From CAWDVR01 sp044869805 (GTDB lineage: Bacteria; Acidobacteriota; Thermoanaerobaculia; Multivoradales; SZUA-115), in the NCBI GenBank assembly GCA_044869805.1, contig JBIOXV010000005.1, positions 1-64,000 of the forward strand: 64,000 nt of DNA, given 5' to 3'. Numbering within the stretch: the stretch's first letter is position 1; each line of letters starts with the position of its first letter. This document shows, piece after piece, positions 41,152 to 49,820 of this stretch. The notes below the pieces were generated by a model, which did no database searches, was not told the DNA's origin, and saw only the letters and a list, made by a program, of their open reading frames with translations. The position numbers and the translations under genes are program-made.

Positions 41152-43719
41152 TCAGCGGGAAGTGATGGTGGCGAGCTCGTTTCGGGCCGCCTTCACGACG
41201 CCGAGATCGCTGCCGTGCTCACCCCACAGGTCGAGGAATTCATCGTAAGACCTGCGCGCTTCGTCTTTCCGGCCGAGCGCCGTCAGGCAGCGCGCGAGGT
41301 CCAGGTGGGCGAGGACCCACTGGGTTGCGAGGTGGTCTCCCAGGATCAGCCCCTTCTGGGTAAGGCGCTCCTCGACTAGTGGCAACGCACGAGCCGGCTT
41401 ATCCTGCTCCATCCAGAACCGGGAGAGCGACTCGAGCGTCGAGGCGTCCGGCCAGCGCTCGTAGGCGAGCCGAAAGAGCTCCTCTGCCTTGGCCGGATCG
41501 CCGTCGAGGCGCGCCAGCTCGGCCTCCACCTGCGCGACGGCGCCGATTGCGATCGAACTGGGATACCGATCACGGACGGCCTTGAGGCGACTCAGTAGCG
41601 CCCTGGCCCGCTGGGTATCCCTTAGCTGGACGTAGCCCAACGTCGCACCCCGAAGCGCCTTGAAGAAGCTCGGTAGGTCGCGGACACGCTCAAGATTCTC
41701 CAACGCGTCGCGTGCAGGCGGGCCGTCGCCAAGAAGGAGATTGAGCCGTGCCAGCCATTCCAGCCTGGTCGCCCGGTTCGCCTCGAACTCGCGGCGACCA
41801 TCGACGATCAGCCCCTTGCCGAGCACAGCCACTGCATCGAGCAGGCGCCCTTCATAGACCGCGACCTGAGCCAAGAAGAGCTGGCCATTGCTCTCATAGA
41901 CGTCCTGCCCCTTGGCGAGATGGCCGAAAGCCTGGGTCGCTCGCTCGCCTTCTCCCTTCATCAAGTAAGCGAGGCCCTCGCCCCAGAAGAGGTAGGTCAG
42001 ATCCACACCCGCAAGCGCTGAGCGCGCCTTTTCGATCTCCCCGAGGGACTCGTCTGGACGGTTGGCTTGAGCGAGAAGGACCGCTAGCTCACCCTGGCCG
42101 ATCACGTCACCCGGATCGCTGTCCCGAGCTTTCCGCATTTCCAGAGCGGCCTGGTCCGGCTTGCGCAGCGTGCCGAGGACCATCGCCAGCAGACGGCGGG
42201 TCGTCGCGTCGTCGGGTTCGACCGCAACGACCATCTCGCACTCATCCTTGGCCTGCTCGTATTGCAGCCGGTTGAGGTGGCTAGAGGCAAGGGCGCGGCT
42301 CTTCTCCACCGGCCCAAGCGCCTCGGACATTCGCAACGCTACCGCCGACGAGCGATCGGCGTCCTCAAAGCGCCCAATCCCTGCCTGGCAGATCGAGAGC
42401 AGGTCATGGGCCTTGGCAAGGCCGCGGTTCTTTGCGACCGCTACTTCGAGAGCTGAGATCGCTTGCTCGATGTGACCGGCGTTGTGCAGATCCTCCGCCT
42501 GCCTGAACAGCCTCTCTGCTTCAGAATGCTGCCGCCGCCGCTGCCATTCAGACAGACCTCCGATCAACGCCAGCAGAGCTAACACCACCAGCGTCGCCAC
42601 TGCCTTCCACACCCAGCGCCTCTCCGCGGCCGCCGCCGGCTGCTCCGCCCTCCCCTCCCCCACCCGGTTCCAAGTCCCCGACATCTGGCCCAGCGCCCGC
42701 TCCATCTGCCCGGCGGTGGCGAAGCGGGCCGCCGGGTCCCGCGCCAGTGCCTTCTCCACCGCGTCCACGAACCACCCCGGCAGGTCCGGGCGCAGGTCGC
42801 GCAGCAGGGTCACGCGCCCCTCGTCGTGCGCCGCGCGCAGGTCGTCGAGCGAGCCGCCCACCACCGGGAACTTGCCGGTCGCCAGGTAGAAGAGAAGCAC
42901 CCCCAGGCTGTAGAGGTCGGACTGGATGGTGGCGGGCTGGCCGGCGAAGGTCTCCGGGGCCAGGTAGAGCGGCGTGCCGGACAGCGAGGGCGCGCTCTGC
43001 TCCTCGCTGGCGATGTCGCGGCCGATGCCGAAGTCGACCAGCAGGATTCGCCCGCCCAGCTCGCGCATCACGTTCTGCGCCTTGAGGTCGCGGTGCACCA
43101 CGCCTTTCTCGTGCACCGCCGCGAGCGCCCGGCAGAGATCGATGCCGATCAGGCTCGCCTCGCGGGCGCCGAGCGGGCCCTGCTCGGCGATCAGCCGGTT
43201 GAGCGTCTTGCCGCGCACGTACTCCATCCACACGCCTACACGGCCGTCGTGCTCGTCGGCGCCGTAGACGGTGGCGACGTTCGGGTGGTGCACGCGCGCG
43301 AGCAGCCGGCCCTCGCGCAGGACGGCTTCGTTGCTGGTCTCGTCGTGGTGAGGCGAGCGGCGCAGGAGCTTCAGGGCGACCTCGCGCTCGAGGCGGGTGT
43401 CGCGAGCGCGGTAGACGTCGGCCGAGGCACCCTCGCCCACTTCCTCCAGGAGCTCGAGGTGGCCCCAGCGGCCGGGGACCGGCGGCCCAGCGTCGCGGCC
43501 CTCCGCCGGCGCCTCTCCCGGCTCCAGGATGACCGTGCGCTGCAGGCTGCGGTGCACCTCGGCGATCCTGGCGATCAGCCCGAGCGCGCGGACGACGGGG
43601 CCGCGCCCGGCGCCGGCCTTCGCTTCCGCCGCCTGCCAGTCGACCGGGCTGCCGGCCGAGACCGAACCGGCCAGGTCGAGAAGCGCGGCGTCGTCGTCCG
43701 GCTCGGGAGGCTCAGACAC
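41152..43719 (-). CDS. Ser/Thr protein kinase with TPR sensor domain
   Basis: 855 aa. PknB-type kinase domain (about residues 88-360): glycine loop GEGASADVY, VALKLL (ATP Lys), HRDLKAQN, DFGIG, SGTPLYLAPE. One transmembrane helix at about 385-405 (AVATLVVLALLALIGGL) and then about ten TPR-like units (420-850) outside the cytoplasm. The N-terminal 80 residues are acidic. The 3' part, coding the TPRs, is visibly less GC-biased than the kinase part, so the two may have different histories. The start overlaps the upstream sigma gene by eight bases; kinase and sigma form a pair common in Acidobacteriota and Planctomycetota. Confidence 0.93.
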   Translation of the reverse strand: MSEPPEPDDDAALLDLAGSVSAGSPVDWQAAEAKAGAGRGPVVRALGLIARIAEVHRSLQRTVILEPGEAPAEGRDAGPPVPGRWGHLELLEEVGEGASADVYRARDTRLEREVALKLLRRSPHHDETSNEAVLREGRLLARVHHPNVATVYGADEHDGRVGVWMEYVRGKTLNRLIAEQGPLGAREASLIGIDLCRALAAVHEKGVVHRDLKAQNVMRELGGRILLVDFGIGRDIASEEQSAPSLSGTPLYLAPETFAGQPATIQSDLYSLGVLLFYLATGKFPVVGGSLDDLRAAHDEGRVTLLRDLRPDLPGWFVDAVEKALARDPAARFATAGQMERALGQMSGTWNRVGEGRAEQPAAAAERRWVWKAVATLVVLALLALIGGLSEWQRRRQHSEAERLFRQAEDLHNAGHIEQAISALEVAVAKNRGLAKAHDLLSICQAGIGRFEDADRSSAVALRMSEALGPVEKSRALASSHLNRLQYEQAKDECEMVVAVEPDDATTRRLLAMVLGTLRKPDQAALEMRKARDSDPGDVIGQGELAVLLAQANRPDESLGEIEKARSALAGVDLTYLFWGEGLAYLMKGEGERATQAFGHLAKGQDVYESNGQLFLAQVAVYEGRLLDAVAVLGKGLIVDGRREFEANRATRLEWLARLNLLLGDGPPARDALENLERVRDLPSFFKALRGATLGYVQLRDTQRARALLSRLKAVRDRYPSSIAIGAVAQVEAELARLDGDPAKAEELFRLAYERWPDASTLESLSRFWMEQDKPARALPLVEERLTQKGLILGDHLATQWVLAHLDLARCLTALGRKDEARRSYDEFLDLWGEHGSDLGVVKAARNELATITSR

Positions 43720-44308
43720 CGGCGCCCTCGCGCAACGCGGCGAGCTCTGTCCCCAGGCGGACCAGGGCGCGGTTGACGGTCATACGCGCGGCATCGACTG
43801 AGGGCTTGCCCAGGGCGTCGGCGATCTCGCGGTGGCTGAAGTCGAGCTCGACGCTCAGGTGAATGGCCGTGCGGTCGACCGCCGACAGCTTCGCGAGCGC
43901 CCGCTCGTAGAGCTCCCGCTCCTCGGCGCCGATCGCCTCTTCCACGGGCGAGCGCCGTCCGTCGATCATGCTGCCCACCGTGGCGTCGGCGGGCGGCCGG
44001 CGGTTGGCGCGGCGAATCTCGTCCTTGATCTGATTGCGCACCCCCTGACAGAGGTAACCGAAGAGCGAGCCCGCGTGGCGGGGCGCGAAACCATCGAGCT
44101 TGGACAATGTATTGAGCAACGCTTCGTTCACCAGGTCGCCCGTCTCCTTGAGACCGCGGGCGCGGCGCGGTAGCTGCGCGTGAGCGAAGACCGTGAGGCG
44201 GGGATAGAGACGGGCGAAGAGAGCCTCGCGGGCCGCGGCGTCGCCGGCTCGGCAGCGGTCGAAGAGCTCCACCGTCGACTCGCCGTCTCTTGGAAGGTCG
44301 ATGCTCAC
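43712..44308 (-). CDS. ECF-type sigma factor paired with the kinase
   Basis: 198 aa. Region 2: ALFARLYPRLTVFAHAQLPRRARGLKETGDLVNEALLNTLSKLD; region 4: LAKLSAVDRTAIHLSVELDFSHREIADALGKPSVDAARMTVNRAL. The ETGDLVNEALL form is typical of the sigma70_ECF family that accompanies Ser/Thr kinases. I prefer the GTG at 44308 (GGAGG four bases upstream) over an ATG 13 codons earlier. The kinase could phosphorylate this sigma factor or its regulator; that is an inference from gene pairing. Confidence 0.88.
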   Translation of the reverse strand: MSIDLPRDGESTVELFDRCRAGDAAAREALFARLYPRLTVFAHAQLPRRARGLKETGDLVNEALLNTLSKLDGFAPRHAGSLFGYLCQGVRNQIKDEIRRANRRPPADATVGSMIDGRRSPVEEAIGAEERELYERALAKLSAVDRTAIHLSVELDFSHREIADALGKPSVDAARMTVNRALVRLGTELAALREGAGV

Positions 44309-44480
44309 CTCGCCTCCGTCAACTGAAGCTCGACGCCGCTCGATCACCGTCGACGGCTCTGCAATCCACCTGCCCTCCAGCTACGACCCCACCCCTGTTC
44401 GGTTTTGAGAGGTGCGACGTTATAGCTGATGAGCCCCGAAGACAAGGAGCCCAGAGGAGCGCTCCACGGGGGAGGAAGCG

Positions 44481-45278
44481 ATGCTCGCCGAGCTGGCCAC
44501 CGATACCGCGGCACCCCAACCCGACGAAATGCAGCTCAAGGCACGCCTGGAAGCGAGCTGGCCGCTGGTCGAGAGCGTGATCCGCTGGGTCTGCCAGCGC
44601 CACTCGCTGTCGCCGGACGAGGCGGAGGAGTTCAAGTCGCGGGCCAGCGTGCGGCTGTGCGAGAACGGCTACGGGATCCTGCGCAAATTCCGCTACAGCA
44701 GCACGCTGCGCACCTATCTGACCACCGTGGTGGGCCGCCTGTTCCTCGACTGGCGCATCGAGAGCTGGGGCAAGTGGCGTCCTTCCGCCGAGGCGCGACG
44801 CGCGGGAGGGATGGGCGTGCAGCTCGACCGGCTTCTATTTCGCGACGGCTATACGCCCCGCGAGGCGGTCGCAATCCTCAAGAACAACTTCCGCTCGCAG
44901 GCCAACGAGCAGGAGCTGCTGAGCCTGGCCAGCCGGCTTCCGCACCGCGGCCGGCGCCGCGAGGAGAGTGGCGTCAAGCTGGCGAACGAGCCGGCGAGCG
45001 AGCGAGCCGACGACGGCCTGCGCGACCGCGAGCGTGCGCGACAGGCCAAAAGGGTACAGGTCGCTCTCGCCCGCGCCATTTCTGCATTGCCGGCCGAGGA
45101 CCGCCTGATTCTGCGCATGCGCTTCTGCGAGGACCGGCCCGTGACCTCGATCGCCACCGCCCTCGGCCTCGAGCCCAAGGCGCTCTACCGCCGCATCACG
45201 CGGCGGCTCGCCGACCTGAATCTAGGGCTCTCCGAGCAGGGCGTCACCTGGGGTGATGTCGCGGAGGCTCTCGCCTAG
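44481..45278 (+). CDS. sigma-70 family factor, stand-alone
   Basis: 265 aa. Region 2: LVESVIRWVCQRHSLSPDEAEEFKSRASVRLCENGYGILRKF (about 28-70), YLTTVVGRLFLDWR; region 4 about 190-255: ISALPAEDRLILRMRFCEDRPVTSIATALGLEPKALYRRITRRLADL. Between them is an unusually long linker of about 90 residues, rich in Arg and Glu, that most ECF factors lack. GGGGAGGAA lies just upstream of the ATG. Divergent from the kinase/sigma pair; no anti-sigma gene is adjacent. Confidence 0.88.
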   Translation: MLAELATDTAAPQPDEMQLKARLEASWPLVESVIRWVCQRHSLSPDEAEEFKSRASVRLCENGYGILRKFRYSSTLRTYLTTVVGRLFLDWRIESWGKWRPSAEARRAGGMGVQLDRLLFRDGYTPREAVAILKNNFRSQANEQELLSLASRLPHRGRRREESGVKLANEPASERADDGLRDRERARQAKRVQVALARAISALPAEDRLILRMRFCEDRPVTSIATALGLEPKALYRRITRRLADLNLGLSEQGVTWGDVAEALA

Positions 45279-45390
45279 GGCGGCGCCCGTCGGTCCCGCG
45301 GCTGCTGGGCTGGCTCGGCCGGTGACGAGGGGTCAGAGCTGGTGGAGGAGTCGTCGCGAGCGGGCCGCGCAGCTATTTCTTCACCAGCTC

Positions 45391-46128
45391 TCACTCGGAG
45401 ATCGCAGGCAGCGGCTCGACGGCCAGCTCGAGCAAGGGCCGCGGCTTGGGCTTGAGCTTGCCCTTGTCGTTCTTGCGCACCAGCGTGAGGTAGGGGGTCG
45501 AGCCGCCGTAGGTCAAGGGGACGAGCATCGTCCCTCCCGGCCTGAGCTGCGCGAGGAGCGCCGGTGGGACCTCGCTCACCGCCAGCGTCACCAGGATGGC
45601 ATCGAAGAGCGCGGCCTCGGGCCAGCCGGCGAGGCCGTCGCCGTGCCGCACCTCGACCGCCGAGAAGCCGAGGCGCGACAGCCTTGCCGACGCCTCGCGG
45701 GCCAGGGGGCCGACAGGCTCGAGCGTGTTCACCTGGCGCGCCAGCCGCGAGAGGATCGCGGCCTGGTAGCCCGAGCCGGTGCCGACCTCGAGCACCCGCT
45801 CGCCGGGCCCGAGATCGAGCAGCTCCGCCATCAGCGCGGAGAGATACGGTTGGGGAAGGCTGCGGCCATGGGCGAGCGCGAGCGGCCGGTTCTCCCAGGC
45901 CCAGCCGGCCGCCGACGCGGGCACGAACTCCTGCCGCGGCACCGAGGCGAGCGCTGCCAGCACGCCGGGGGAGAGCTCGCTGCGACCCGCCTCGCGGCCA
46001 TGGAAGGCGGCCTCGACCTTCACCGCCTCGAGCATCAGCATGACGGTGTCGCCCGACGGCGGCGGCGCGGCGAGGAGCGCGGCCCCAAGCAGCGAGGCAG
46101 AAGTCAGGGCAGCGAGGCCTGGAGCCAT
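45391..46128 (-). CDS. pcm: protein-L-isoaspartate O-methyltransferase, probably exported
   Basis: Repairs or marks proteins damaged at Asp/Asn by methylating isoaspartate with S-adenosylmethionine. Motifs: LAALASVPRQEFVP, LPQPYLSALMAEL (usual ISQPY), SAM site VLEVGTGSGYQAAIL, GDGLAGWPE and RPGGTMLVPL. 245 aa, about 30 longer at the N terminus than cytoplasmic Pcm; the extension (GLAALTSASLLGAALLAAPP) looks like a signal peptide although it lacks a basic start. An in-frame stop lies just upstream, so no longer start exists. It is 19 bases after the M48 peptidase gene, in one operon. Confidence 0.88.
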   Translation of the reverse strand: MAPGLAALTSASLLGAALLAAPPPSGDTVMLMLEAVKVEAAFHGREAGRSELSPGVLAALASVPRQEFVPASAAGWAWENRPLALAHGRSLPQPYLSALMAELLDLGPGERVLEVGTGSGYQAAILSRLARQVNTLEPVGPLAREASARLSRLGFSAVEVRHGDGLAGWPEAALFDAILVTLAVSEVPPALLAQLRPGGTMLVPLTYGGSTPYLTLVRKNDKGKLKPKPRPLLELAVEPLPAISE

Positions 46129-46147
46129 GCGCGGAGCCTAGCACCCC

Positions 46148-47491
46148 TCACTTCAGGTGCTCCGCCTTCCACCGCATCGCCATCAGGATGCGGTTCCGGC
46201 CGCTCGGGTGGTCGAAGAACACGTACTCCTCGATTGGGCCGGGCGAGAGCTTGCGGTACTCGCCGAGCTTGAGCGCCGCCTCGGCGAAGCCCTCGGGCTG
46301 CTGGGCGGAGTTGAGGCCGAAGAGATCGGCCTCCGCCTCGTTGACGCGGATGATGGTATTAGTCACCGGCGTCATGAAGAAGAAGAACACCGAGAACAGC
46401 GCCGCGAGCAGGGGCAGCCCCGCCACGTCGGCAACGCCGGTCACTCCCCAACCGGCGCCCCAGCGCCGGCGCGCGCGCTCGAAGGCGAAGGAGAGGAACG
46501 CGAAGCCCAGGGCGAGCACGATGCCGAACTCGAAGATCATTTCGTAGACGTGGTTGAGCACGTAGTGGCCGAGCTCGTGCCCCATCACCGCCTCGATCTC
46601 AGCCTGCGAGCCACGCGCCAGCAGGTTGTCGTTCAAGGTGATGCGCTCGGTGCCGAGGAAGCCGCTGACGTTTGCGCTGATGCGCGTGGTCTGGCGCGAG
46701 GCGTCCATCACCCACACGTCGTCGGCCGGCACACCGTTGGCCCGCGCCAGCGACAGGATCGGCTCGCGGATAGCGGGGTCCTCGAGGCGCGTGTAGGTGT
46801 TGAAGATCGGGTTGATGAACACCGGCGTGATCAGCATGACGAACATCAGGAAGACGATCGACACCACGGTGCCCCACAGCCACCAGGTGCGCGGCGCCCG
46901 CTTGAGCACCCAGTACAGCCCGGTGATCGCCAAGCCTCCGAGCACCAGCTCGAGAGCCAACCCCTTGGCCTGGTCGCCCATCCAGCCGCCGAAGGCCTGC
47001 GTCGCGAGTCCGTACTTGTGCTCGCGGAAGAAGCCCGCGTAGACGCTCAGCGGGAAGCCGAGCACGAAAGTCACGGCCAGATACTGCACGGCGTAGAGGA
47101 AGGTGCGCGGCGGGCCAAAGCGGGTGGCGCGCTCGGCGAGCGACCGCATGGCGGCCGACCAGCGCTTGCTGAGCAGCAGCCAGGCGATCCCCAAGCCGTA
47201 GAGGAAGCCCCAGAGCTGCAGCCAGTAGCCGCCCTCGAAGTAGGCGTCCGAGCGCTGCTTCTGCTCCGGGGTGAGGCGATCGAGATAGGCCTGGGTGGCG
47301 GCGACCGGGTCGAGGGCCTGGGCCGTGGCCGGCTCAGAGACAGCAGTCGGCTCAGAGCCAGCGGCCGGAGGCGATGCGGGCGGAGCGGCGGGTTCCTCCT
47401 GTGCGAGGGCCGGCCCTGCGATCGGGAGCAGCAGCAACGCAAGAACTCCGGCAGAGCGCAGACAACGCGTGTGTGTCGCCGTGATCACCAT
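46148..47491 (-). CDS. M48 family zinc metallopeptidase (Ste24-like)
   Basis: 447 aa integral-membrane peptidase. Signal peptide or first helix at residues 10-30, an Ala/Pro-rich stretch, five or more transmembrane helices, then the zinc motif HELGHYVLNH with the third ligand in ITRVNEAEADLFGL-like context (IIRVNEAEADLFGL). The N-terminal half with FVLGFPLSVYAGFFREHKYGLATQ and the final FFDHPSGRNRILMAMRW identify a CAAX-protease (Ste24) type. Bacterial members degrade damaged membrane or exported proteins. The ATG at 47491 has GGAGGG five bases upstream. Confidence 0.93.
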   Translation of the reverse strand: MVITATHTRCLRSAGVLALLLLPIAGPALAQEEPAAPPASPPAAGSEPTAVSEPATAQALDPVAATQAYLDRLTPEQKQRSDAYFEGGYWLQLWGFLYGLGIAWLLLSKRWSAAMRSLAERATRFGPPRTFLYAVQYLAVTFVLGFPLSVYAGFFREHKYGLATQAFGGWMGDQAKGLALELVLGGLAITGLYWVLKRAPRTWWLWGTVVSIVFLMFVMLITPVFINPIFNTYTRLEDPAIREPILSLARANGVPADDVWVMDASRQTTRISANVSGFLGTERITLNDNLLARGSQAEIEAVMGHELGHYVLNHVYEMIFEFGIVLALGFAFLSFAFERARRRWGAGWGVTGVADVAGLPLLAALFSVFFFFMTPVTNTIIRVNEAEADLFGLNSAQQPEGFAEAALKLGEYRKLSPGPIEEYVFFDHPSGRNRILMAMRWKAEHLK

Positions 47492-47602
47492 CACTGCCCT
47501 CCGTAAGCTTCGCTCGGGGATTCGCTCGGGGTCTCCTCCGGATACGCCCGAAAAGCGGGAAAGTTCTCGTAGCGGCCTCTCTCAGCCCTGGGCGAGGCTT
47601 GC

Positions 47603-49801
47603 TCAGCTCGGCGAGAGGCTGGCCAGCCGCTCGTCCCGCGGATAGCGGGAGCGCGCGTGGGCGAGCAGGCGGGCGGCCGTCGGCCGGTCGCCGAGCACGC
47701 GCAGCGTCTCGACCGCCGACACGTAGGAGGCCGGCGAGTTGTCGTTGGTCTCCACCATCTGCTGCAGGGTCTTCCACGCAGCCGGGGCCTGGCCCTGGGC
47801 GACCTGCAGCACGGCGAGCCGAGAGTAGCTCTCGAGGCTCTCCGGGTGCCGCCGCACCTCCTCGCGGAAGGCCGCCTCCGCCTCGGCGGCGTGCCCCTGC
47901 CGGGCCAGCAGATCGCCGCGCACCAGGAAGTAGCCGTGAGGCGGCGTGGCGCGTGCCTCGGAGGTCAGCTTGTCGAGCCGAGCCACGGCGGCCGCGCTCT
48001 CGTCGAGCTTGCCCAGCCGGCTCAAGACCTGGGCGAGGACGATCAGCGACGCCGGCCGATCGGCCTCGGCCTCGACCGCTGCCCGCGCCTGGCGCTCGGC
48101 CTCGGCATAGTCTTCGGCCGCGAGCGCCACTTCCGCCAGGCGCTGGTGGGCGAGCGCCGGCGAGCCGGTGAGCGCCAGCTCGGCATGCGCCTTGGCCTCC
48201 TGGAAGCGCCCGAGGTCGGAGAGCAAGGTGGCCAGCGCCAGGGCCACGTGCGGCGAGCCGCCGGAGTTCTCGAGCGCCCGTTTGTAGGCGGCGACAGCCT
48301 CGGCGCGCCGCCCCAGGCGCTGGAAGCAGAGCGCCAGCTTCTCCCAGCCGTCCTGCATGTGGGGGTTCTCGGCGAGCAGCCGCTCGAGGCGCGGGAGCGC
48401 CCCGTCGAAGTCCTTGCGGCTCATCAGGAAGGAGGCCTGCTTGAGGTCCGCCAGGGTATGGATGCGGGCCTTGGGGTCGGGCAGCGGGCCTTCCGCCACC
48501 TGCGCCGGTGCACCGGCGTAGCCCAGGGCCGAGAGCTTGGCGACCGTCTCGGGGTCCACCTCGCCGGGTTTGGCGAGCGGGGTACGCAGGGCGCGGATGG
48601 CGTCGCGCAGGGCGGCGAAGGTCCGTCGCTCCTGCCCCAACACGTTGGAGGACTCGCGCGGGTCGCGTTCGAGGTGGTAGAGCTCGGGGTCCGGGCCTTC
48701 GATGTAGTGGTACCCGCCGCCGATCAGCGAAGCGAGGTCGTTCCAGCCCATGTGCAGGCGCGGGTAGTAGGTCTCGGCGTAGATCTGGCGGGCGCCGCTC
48801 CCCTGCCCGAGAGTCAGCAGCGAGGCGCCGTGCAGGCCCGCGGGCACCGGCCGCCCGACCAGGCCGAGCAGGGTGGGTGCGACGTCGATGAGCTGCGCGG
48901 GCGCGCTCACCCGTTCGCCGCCCCGCGCCCCTCCCGGCAGCTTGAGCAGCAGCGGCACCTGCAGGCTCTCGCGGTAGAGGAACAGGCCGTGCTCGTCCTC
49001 GCCGTGCTCTCCCAGCCCCTCGCCGTGGTCCGACAGCAGGACGATGATCGCCCGGTCGTAGACCCCGAGGCGCCGGAGCTCCTCGAACAGACGGCCGACG
49101 ATGGCGTCGGCGGCGGCGATCTCGCCGTCGTAGGCCGAGGGGTAGCGTGAGGCGAAGGGCTCGGGCGGCGTGTAGGGGGTGTGCGGCTCGTAGATGTGGA
49201 AAAAGAGGAAGAACGGCCCGGCGGCCACCCCGTCCAGCCACGGCACGATGCGATCGAGGGTCTCGCTTCCCGCCCTCTGCAGGCCGCCCAGGGGTACGTC
49301 GGGCCGCACCTCGATGGCGTCGTCGTAGACGTCGAACGACCGCTCGAGCCCGCTCGCCCCCTGCAACACGAAAGCGGAGATCGCCCCGCCCGTGGCGTAG
49401 CCGGCGGCTTTGAGCTCGCGCGGCAGGTAGGGCAGCGTATCGGACTTCAAGGGGTAGCCGACGTTGTCACGCACGCCGTGCTCGGACGGCAGCAGGCCGG
49501 TCAGGATCGAGCTGTGCGACGGGTAGGTGAGCGGGTAGTGGCTGTAGGCGTGCTCGAAGAGGATCGCTTCGCCCGCCAGGCGGGACAGCGCCGGCGTCTC
49601 CACACCCGCGTAGCCGTAGGCCGGCAGGTGGTCGCTGCGCAGCGTGTCGATCGAGATCAGGACGATAGGTGCGGCCGGGTAGGAGCTCGCGCTCCGCTCC
49701 CTGCCGCAGCCGCCTGCCAGCAGCAGAGCGACGCCGAGGGCGATGCTCGCGCCGAGCGCGAAGGCGGGGGCGCGCCTCGCGCCGCTCCCGGGAAGGACCA
49801 T
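47603..49801 (-). CDS. sulfatase-like lipoprotein with C-terminal TPRs (second copy)
   Basis: 732 aa, lipobox LLAGGC (about residue 32). Sulfatase-fold domain with ISIDTLRSDH, YPSHSSILTGLLPSEHG and LLSDHGEGLGEHGE; the nucleophile position is Thr (PLTYPSH) instead of the formylglycine Cys/Ser, exactly as in the copy at 6.2-8.5 kb. TPR units follow from about residue 425. It lies 19 bases after the CarboxypepD-TPR gene and is the last member of a probable three-gene unit with the TonB receptor. A phosphodiesterase- or transferase-like activity on an envelope substrate is more likely than sulfate release. Confidence 0.9.
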   Translation of the reverse strand: MVLPGSGARRAPAFALGASIALGVALLLAGGCGRERSASSYPAAPIVLISIDTLRSDHLPAYGYAGVETPALSRLAGEAILFEHAYSHYPLTYPSHSSILTGLLPSEHGVRDNVGYPLKSDTLPYLPRELKAAGYATGGAISAFVLQGASGLERSFDVYDDAIEVRPDVPLGGLQRAGSETLDRIVPWLDGVAAGPFFLFFHIYEPHTPYTPPEPFASRYPSAYDGEIAAADAIVGRLFEELRRLGVYDRAIIVLLSDHGEGLGEHGEDEHGLFLYRESLQVPLLLKLPGGARGGERVSAPAQLIDVAPTLLGLVGRPVPAGLHGASLLTLGQGSGARQIYAETYYPRLHMGWNDLASLIGGGYHYIEGPDPELYHLERDPRESSNVLGQERRTFAALRDAIRALRTPLAKPGEVDPETVAKLSALGYAGAPAQVAEGPLPDPKARIHTLADLKQASFLMSRKDFDGALPRLERLLAENPHMQDGWEKLALCFQRLGRRAEAVAAYKRALENSGGSPHVALALATLLSDLGRFQEAKAHAELALTGSPALAHQRLAEVALAAEDYAEAERQARAAVEAEADRPASLIVLAQVLSRLGKLDESAAAVARLDKLTSEARATPPHGYFLVRGDLLARQGHAAEAEAAFREEVRRHPESLESYSRLAVLQVAQGQAPAAWKTLQQMVETNDNSPASYVSAVETLRVLGDRPTAARLLAHARSRYPRDERLASLSPS

Positions 49802-49820
49802 GGCTCGGCGCAGCCTCGGC

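Noticed and set aside
33996..45278. Calling the CHAT/kinase island a known antiphage system
   Set aside because: No nuclease, cyclase, STAND ATPase, reverse transcriptase or integrase is present, and the CHAT and S8 proteins carry export signals, which does not match described CHAT defence systems.
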